Positions 5,016 to 7,871 of a stretch of DNA of 7,871 bases are shown piece by piece. The notes under the pieces were generated by a model. The model ran no database searches. It saw only the letters and a list, made by a program, of their open reading frames with translations, and was not told the DNA's origin. Source of the stretch: Methanobacteriota archaeon (lineage in GTDB: Archaea > Halobacteriota > Methanosarcinia > Methanosarcinales > Methanoperedenaceae); contig JAHIFK010000136.1 in assembly GCA_018900975.1 (NCBI GenBank), positions 1 to 7,871 on the forward strand, written 5' to 3'. The position numbers were made by a program, and so were the translations under genes. Numbering within the stretch: position 1 is the first letter of the stretch; each line of letters starts with the position of its first letter.

Positions 5016-5298
5016 AGAAGAAATCAATGTATTAATGAGAATGAATATTTACCATTCGAAAGAGGATATTATAACGGACGCAATTAGAGCATTACTTGAG
5101 TCTAAACCATTGCTAAAAGTGGAGATCGCTGTTGGTCTTTATAAATACAAGGACGTAAGCCTTTGGAAGGCGGCAGACATAGCAGGAATGACTCTTGAGG
5201 AATTTAAGGAGATCCTCTCCAACAGAAGTATCAGGATCGAGATAGGGGGCACAAGGGAAGAGAGCAAAAAGAGGATATCTAAGGCATTGGGAGACTGA
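5002..5298 (+). CDS. UPF0175-family antitoxin
   Basis: A 98-residue protein. The N-terminal half has an RHH-like helix pair (INVLMRMNIYHSKEDIITDA, then IRALLES). Residues 40-75 carry the UPF0175 motif: VEIAVGLYKYKDVSLWKAAD, then IAGMTLEEFKEILSNRSI, that is AV.LY....S...AA..AGM...EF...L..R.I. The tail is basic (KKRISKAL). It should neutralise the PIN toxin that starts at the base after its stop. It overlaps the small ORF at 4857 by 14 bases. Here the antitoxin comes first, opposite to the pair at 2734-3519. Its sequence differs substantially from that homologue, so the modules were probably acquired separately. Confidence 0.85.
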   Translation: MAINREEINVLMRMNIYHSKEDIITDAIRALLESKPLLKVEIAVGLYKYKDVSLWKAADIAGMTLEEFKEILSNRSIRIEIGGTREESKKRISKALGD

Positions 5299-5802
5299 AT
5301 GTCTGTTATCTTAGACTGCGATATAGCGAGCACTTTTGCCAAGATAGACAGAATAGCTCTCCTGAAAAAGACATTTCCAAAATCTGATATTTGCATAACG
5401 AATTCTGTTTACACCGAGCTTCTGCGCGCCAGGAGGATTGGTTTCTCATTTCCCGATAAAATTTTTGACACTGTAAAACAGATCGCACTAATAGAGGCGG
5501 AAATTGAGTACTTTCAGAGATTTTCACAAGATAACAGAATACATGCAGGGGAGGCGGAAGGAGTGACTATTGCGATGATGAGAGATGCAGTATTTCTGAC
5601 AAATGACTCTCTGGTGGTTAGATTTTGTGAGGAAAATGAGATAAAAGTGCTGGATTTGAAGGACATCTTAAATTTAATGGGAGAAAAAGGAGTTGTAACC
5701 AGAAAGGAGATGTTAGACATTTTAAGAGATATCGAAGTAAAAGATAATACAATTATAAAAGGAAAAGAAGAGATATTAGAGATTTTTGATGTGGAACGAT
5801 GA
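5299..5802 (+). CDS. PIN-domain RNase toxin (VapC-like)
   Basis: A 167-residue protein with PIN metal-site positions: D6 and D8 in VILDCDIA, E40 in VYTELLRA, E85/E87 in HAGEAEG, and D103 in LTNDSLV. The C-terminal extension (LMGEKGVVTRKEMLDILRDI) resembles the last helices of DUF3368-type PIN toxins. The ATG follows the antitoxin TGA with no gap, so the pair is coupled. Its stop overlaps the ATG of wecB remnant 6 (ATGA, 5799-5802), an unusual coupling of a toxin to an enzyme fragment. All key residues are present, so it is probably active. Confidence 0.85.
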   Translation: MSVILDCDIASTFAKIDRIALLKKTFPKSDICITNSVYTELLRARRIGFSFPDKIFDTVKQIALIEAEIEYFQRFSQDNRIHAGEAEGVTIAMMRDAVFLTNDSLVVRFCEENEIKVLDLKDILNLMGEKGVVTRKEMLDILRDIEVKDNTIIKGKEEILEIFDVER

Positions 5803-6173
5803 GTGTAGAGAACAATATAATGGAGGAGTTCGGGATAAAGACTAATGGAAGCATCAGATTGATAGATCCGGTTGATTTCCTTGATTTTTTGCAGCTTGAG
5901 AGCACTGCGCGCCTTGTTTTAACAGATTCAGGCGCCATGCATGAGGAGACCTGCATCCCGGGCGTGCTGACGCTGCGGGATAATACCGGGAGACCTGTTG
6001 AGGCAGGGTCGAATGTGCTTGCGGGGACTGAGGCGATGATCGGATGCGCCCGGAGCATGTTTGAAAGGGGCAACAGGTGGAAGAATACGTTGGGGGATGG
6101 GAGGGCGGGGGAGAGGATGATGGCGGGGATAGAGAAGGTGCAGTTGGAGGAGAAGTATGAAAATTTTATATAA
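5799..6173 (+). pseudogene. wecB: Remnant 6: longest wecB C-terminal fragment, 124 codons
   Basis: The frame reads IMEEFGIKTNGSIRLIDPVD, then FLDFLQLESTARLVLTDSGA, the region before and at the epimerase SGG.QEE loop that binds UDP-GlcNAc. It continues through CIPGVLTLRDNTGRPVEAGS to GDGRAGERMMAGIEKVQLEE and stops. This is roughly the last third of UDP-GlcNAc 2-epimerase (non-hydrolysing, UDP-GlcNAc to UDP-ManNAc, used for surface glycans). The N-terminal Rossmann domain is absent, and two residues (ET) are lost between P and VEAG. The start codon overlaps the PIN toxin stop, and the first codons (MSVENN) bridge the join. The frame is intact, so a peptide could be made, but not an enzyme. Confidence 0.75.
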
Positions 6174-6201
6174 TTTTCAACAATAATATTATATACACCA
6201 T

Positions 6202-6218
6202 CCAAAGTATTTATATCA
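6202..6218 (+). promoter_or_regulatory. Probable BRE/TATA promoter of the last TA module
   Basis: CCAAAG (6202-6207) followed by ATTTATATCA (6209-6218) lies about 38 bases before the ATG at 6248 and resembles the repeated ACAAAGGACTTATATT block, though it is not a copy of it. A second TATA-like run at 6185-6195 is further away. Confidence 0.4.
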
Positions 6219-6247
6219 ATCCGAATAACTTATACATATGATTCAAT

Positions 6248-6559
6248 ATGCAAGCTAAATCAATAGAATTAGAACTTCCAGAGGATTTGTACCGAATGAT
6301 AGGGGCTGTGGCAAGTGAACACTTTGAAACTACGAAAGAGTATATACAAAAAACAATTTCCGACTCCGTCCGTGAAGAACTCGAATTAAGGGAGATAAAG
6401 AGACAAATAGCTTCCAAATACGCGGCGAATGAAATAAGTTATGAATCCTTGAAGACATTACTTGGAGCTAAAGAAGCTGAACGAATCAGGATATTCAAAG
6501 AAACAATATTGGAGTCGCTCAGGGAAGCGGATAATGTTGCCGAGAGGCTGAAAGAGTGA
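6248..6559 (+). CDS. RHH-type antitoxin of a PIN toxin
   Basis: A 103-residue protein. Residues 4-45 (KSIELELPEDLYRMIGAVAS, then TTKEYIQKTISDSVREEL) form a ribbon-helix-helix-like DNA-binding domain. A helical linker is followed by a segment related to the UPF0175 family end (YAANEISYESLKTLLG, EAERIRIFKETI), which probably contacts the toxin. It would repress its operon and neutralise the PIN toxin, whose GTG start overlaps its stop by four bases (GTGA, 6556-6559). It is preceded by its own AT-rich promoter region. Confidence 0.75.
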   Translation: MQAKSIELELPEDLYRMIGAVASEHFETTKEYIQKTISDSVREELELREIKRQIASKYAANEISYESLKTLLGAKEAERIRIFKETILESLREADNVAERLKE

Positions 6560-7071
6560 TAACAATACTGGCAGACACCAGTGCGCTCGTTTCTCTCGAA
6601 ATTAAACATCTCATAACTCTGGCTTCAAAGCTCATACAATTCTCTATCTCGATAAGGGTTTACGAAGAATTAAAAGAAATCTCTAAATTCGATGACGTGC
6701 ACGGCATCTCTGCAAGAGATGTTTTGGGTTTAGTTGTGGGCGGTATCATCACGGTTAAATTTGTTGAGGTGAAAAAAGAACACGCAGAAAATATCGATAT
6801 GGGTGAAGCCGAAATCCTTACACTTGCTGAATCGGGTGAGTATGATTACATTATTACGGATGATGTTAAAGCCATTCCATATATGAAATCCGTGGCAAGA
6901 GTTAAAGTACTGACGTCAGTTTTTGTGATCCGCTTATTGTATGATCTCAATATTTTGTCTCGCAAAGATGCCCTGGACTCGATTAAGGAAATATCTGCGT
7001 CGAGAGACTGGTATGGTGGAGTTCTTGAAACTATCTCATATAAATATTTTGACGATACGTCAGATAAATAA
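6556..7071 (+). CDS. PIN-domain RNase toxin (VapC-like)
   Basis: A 171-residue protein starting at GTG and overlapping the antitoxin stop. PIN residues: D7 in ILADTSAL, E37/E38 in RVYEELKE, E84/E86 in MGEAEIL, and D102-D103 in IITDDVKA, all in the expected order and spacing. The MGEAE and ITDD pairs and the helical tail (FVIRLLYDLNILSRKDALDS) fit DUF3368-type toxins. It is clearly diverged from the PIN proteins at 2734 and 5299, so the three are not recent copies. The stop is 8 bases before the wecB remnant 7 start, and the intervening GTGGTGGTG could serve as its ribosome site. Confidence 0.82.
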   Translation: MITILADTSALVSLEIKHLITLASKLIQFSISIRVYEELKEISKFDDVHGISARDVLGLVVGGIITVKFVEVKKEHAENIDMGEAEILTLAESGEYDYIITDDVKAIPYMKSVARVKVLTSVFVIRLLYDLNILSRKDALDSIKEISASRDWYGGVLETISYKYFDDTSDK

Positions 7072-7079
7072 GTGGTGGT

Positions 7080-7483
7080 GTGAAAATATTACCCTCTCAA
7101 TAATCCTCGGCACTCGCCCCGAGATAATCAAAATGTCCCCTGTAATAAGAGAATGTGAAAGGAGGGGGCTGGAGCATTTTATCCTGCATACTGGGCAGCA
7201 TTATTCATATAATATGGACAGGGTGTTCTTCGAGAAGCTGGGGCTGCCTGAGGTGAGGTACAACCAGGAGGCGGGTTCTGGGGCGACCTGCATCCCGGGC
7301 GTGCTGACCCTGCGGGATAATACCGGGATGCCGGAGACCGTTGAGGCGGGGTCGAATCTGCTCGCTGGGACTGAGGCGATGATCAGATGCGCCCGGAGCA
7401 TGCTTGAAAGGGGCAGCAGGTGGAAGAAGCCGTTGGGGGATGGGAGGGCGGGGGAGAGGATCGTGAGGGTGATCAAGTCCTGA
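7080..7483 (+). pseudogene. wecB: Remnant 7: internally deleted wecB with both ends
   Basis: Both ends of UDP-GlcNAc 2-epimerase are present without the middle. The N-terminal part has IILGTRPEIIKMSPVIRECE (the UDP-binding GTRPE motif), FILHTGQHYSYNMD and FFEKLGLPEVRYNQEAGSG. At about 7282 it jumps to ATCIPGVLTLRDNTGMPETV and runs to GDGRAGERIVRVIKS and a TGA. About 130 of roughly 360 residues remain; the catalytic centre and the central domain linker are gone. The natural GTG (7080, after GGTGGTG) is out of frame: KI is followed by a probable 2-base insertion, so the body frame has no standard start until ATG 7133. It is the only remnant with the true wecB 5' end. Confidence 0.85.
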
Positions 7484-7485
7484 TG

Positions 7486-7662
7486 CTATTTGAAATCAAC
7501 ACTTATTTTATATAATTTTACAGTCCCGGCGCCAATACGAACCCCTTTCAGCCCTATCCTCGCACCTTGTTCCGCGTCTAATTCCTCACAAAAACCCGGT
7601 GCTTCAAATGCATTATATTGAAAGCGACATGAACTATCATTATTATTATGTACAAAAGGCAT
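7486..7662 (-). CDS. Small unidentified minus-strand ORF, duplicated remnant at 1868-2030
   Basis: A 58-codon ORF runs from an ATG (CAT at 7660-7662) to a TAG at 7486-7488, convergent with wecB remnant 7 and ending 2 bases from its stop. It contains RFQYNAFEAPGFCEELDAEQ and GARIGLKGVRIGAGTVKLYK. The copy near 1868 keeps the same frame with amino-acid changes but has an internal stop. I do not recognise it. It may be the C-terminal end of a lost gene that once faced wecB. Its start overlaps the TATA block of the opposite strand, so a real start here is doubtful. Confidence 0.35.
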   Translation of the reverse strand: MPFVHNNNDSSCRFQYNAFEAPGFCEELDAEQGARIGLKGVRIGAGTVKLYKISVDFK

Positions 7663-7668
7663 ATATAA
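7652..7668 (+). promoter_or_regulatory. Diverged copy of the repeated promoter
   Basis: ACAAAAGG followed by CATATATAA occupies the place of ACAAAGGACTTATATT in the duplicated block. The GAACAG leader is absent, and no start codon lies at the usual 31-base distance. Confidence 0.45.
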
Positions 7669-7741
7669 TTTAGATGATATTTATAATCCCTATCTTAAAC
7701 AAAAACATCTATCTGGATATACCAGAGTATGGTGCTATCCT

Positions 7742-7871
7742 ATGTTTGAAAAAATGCAAAAGATCATGCACAGCAGTCTAGAGCATCCGCAGGGTTTCGG
7801 CATTGATGAACGCAGATATATTACCGTAACGGAATTTGCGGCGCAATCGAATAGATTAATTCACCGCAAAG
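7742..7871 (+). CDS. Unidentified ORF, 5' part, runs off the window
   Basis: An ATG at 7742 (MFEKMQKIMHSSLEHPQGFG, then IDERRYITVTEFAAQ) opens a frame to the window end. The frame is already open from 7622 without an ATG and reads YLKQKHLSGYTRVWCYPMFE upstream, so the true start may be lost or non-standard. No family is recognised. By position it would be the first gene of the next cassette after remnant 7. Confidence 0.4.
   Translation, partial: MFEKMQKIMHSSLEHPQGFGIDERRYITVTEFAAQSNRLIHRK

Larger units (their letters stand above)
386..7483 (+). repeat. Seven-copy wecB 3'-end repeat family separating TA modules
   Basis: A GC-rich core, from GGGGTCGAATGTGC to about GGCAACAGGTGGA, starts at 553, 1734, 2578, 3664, 4611, 6005 and 7348. 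All copies are on the + strand, in steps of 1181, 844, 1086, 947, 1394 and 1343 bases. It contains the palindromes TGATCA and, in most copies, AGCATGCT. Left ends vary between copies. Right ends diverge just after GAGAGGAT. Copies 1/4, 2/7 and 3/5 form pairs by their flanks. Confidence 0.85.

Noticed and set aside
5753..6205. Minus-strand 150-codon ORF
   Set aside because: It is antisense to wecB remnant 6, whose + strand frame has unmistakable epimerase motifs; a similar antisense frame appears opposite remnant 7.
6941..7080. Upstream extension of the remnant 7 frame into the PIN gene
   Set aside because: This part is an out-of-frame reading of the PIN toxin 3' end and has no epimerase similarity.
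553..7423. True integron with attC sites
   Set aside because: No integrase gene and no long imperfect hairpin typical of attC is visible. Only short palindromes (TGATCA, AGCATGCT) occur in the core. The resemblance is kept as an analogy.
386..7483. CRISPR array
   Set aside because: The repeats are over 70 bases, imperfect, encode protein motifs, and are spaced about 1 kb apart by genes.
1..7871. tRNA, rRNA or riboswitch
   Set aside because: I saw no cloverleaf, rRNA signature or known aptamer core on either strand by eye; a covariance-model scan would be needed to exclude weak ones.

Overview
The window looks archaeal. Possible promoters have a purine-rich BRE followed by a TATA box about 31 bases before the start codon, which implies leaderless or short-leader transcripts. 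GTG and TTG starts are frequent, and the toxin-antitoxin (TA) families present (MntA/HepT, UPF0175 with PIN toxins, HicAB, BrnTA) are common in archaea. The mix of TA modules and sugar-nucleotide or glycosyltransferase remnants would suit a methanogen or anaerobic methanotroph relative, but the lineage is a guess. All recognisable intact genes lie on the + strand.

Layout: the window is a tightly packed row of TA modules separated by degenerate, GC-rich copies of the 3' end of a wecB-like gene (UDP-GlcNAc 2-epimerase). In order: HicA(partial)-HicB (2-372); wecB remnant 1 fused to a glycosyltransferase start (386-663); VapB and a VapC stub (723-886) running into MntA-HepT (883-1724); remnant 2 (1729-1865) with downstream duplicated DNA; HicB with a truncated HicA (2071-2359); remnant 3 fused to another glycosyltransferase start (2387-2703); PIN toxin-UPF0175 antitoxin (2734-3519); remnant 4 (3557-3790); BrnT-BrnA (3844-4391); remnant 5 (4558-4764); small ORF-UPF0175-PIN toxin (4857-5802); remnant 6 (5799-6173); RHH-type antitoxin-PIN toxin (6248-7071); remnant 7, an internally deleted wecB keeping both ends (7080-7483); then duplicated DNA and an unidentified ORF leaving the window.

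The wecB core is nearly unchanged at DNA level in seven places, at steps of roughly 0.85-1.4 kb, and each interval holds essentially one TA module. Four modules begin just after a shared GAACAGRTG sequence, three of them behind the same BRE/TATA promoter. Several other modules have a stop codon abutting or overlapping the next wecB remnant. The whole resembles a cassette array in which a decayed glycan-biosynthesis gene supplies the repeated spacer. No integrase, transposase or CRISPR gene is visible here, so how the array formed is open: homologous recombination between wecB ends, gene conversion and serial duplication are all possible.

The TA pairs should act independently as RNases (HicA, BrnT, HepT, PIN) with cognate antitoxins. 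Two modules have lost their toxin (VapC stub, HicA stub), leaving orphan antitoxins. The wecB pieces lack most of the enzyme and cannot be active epimerases.
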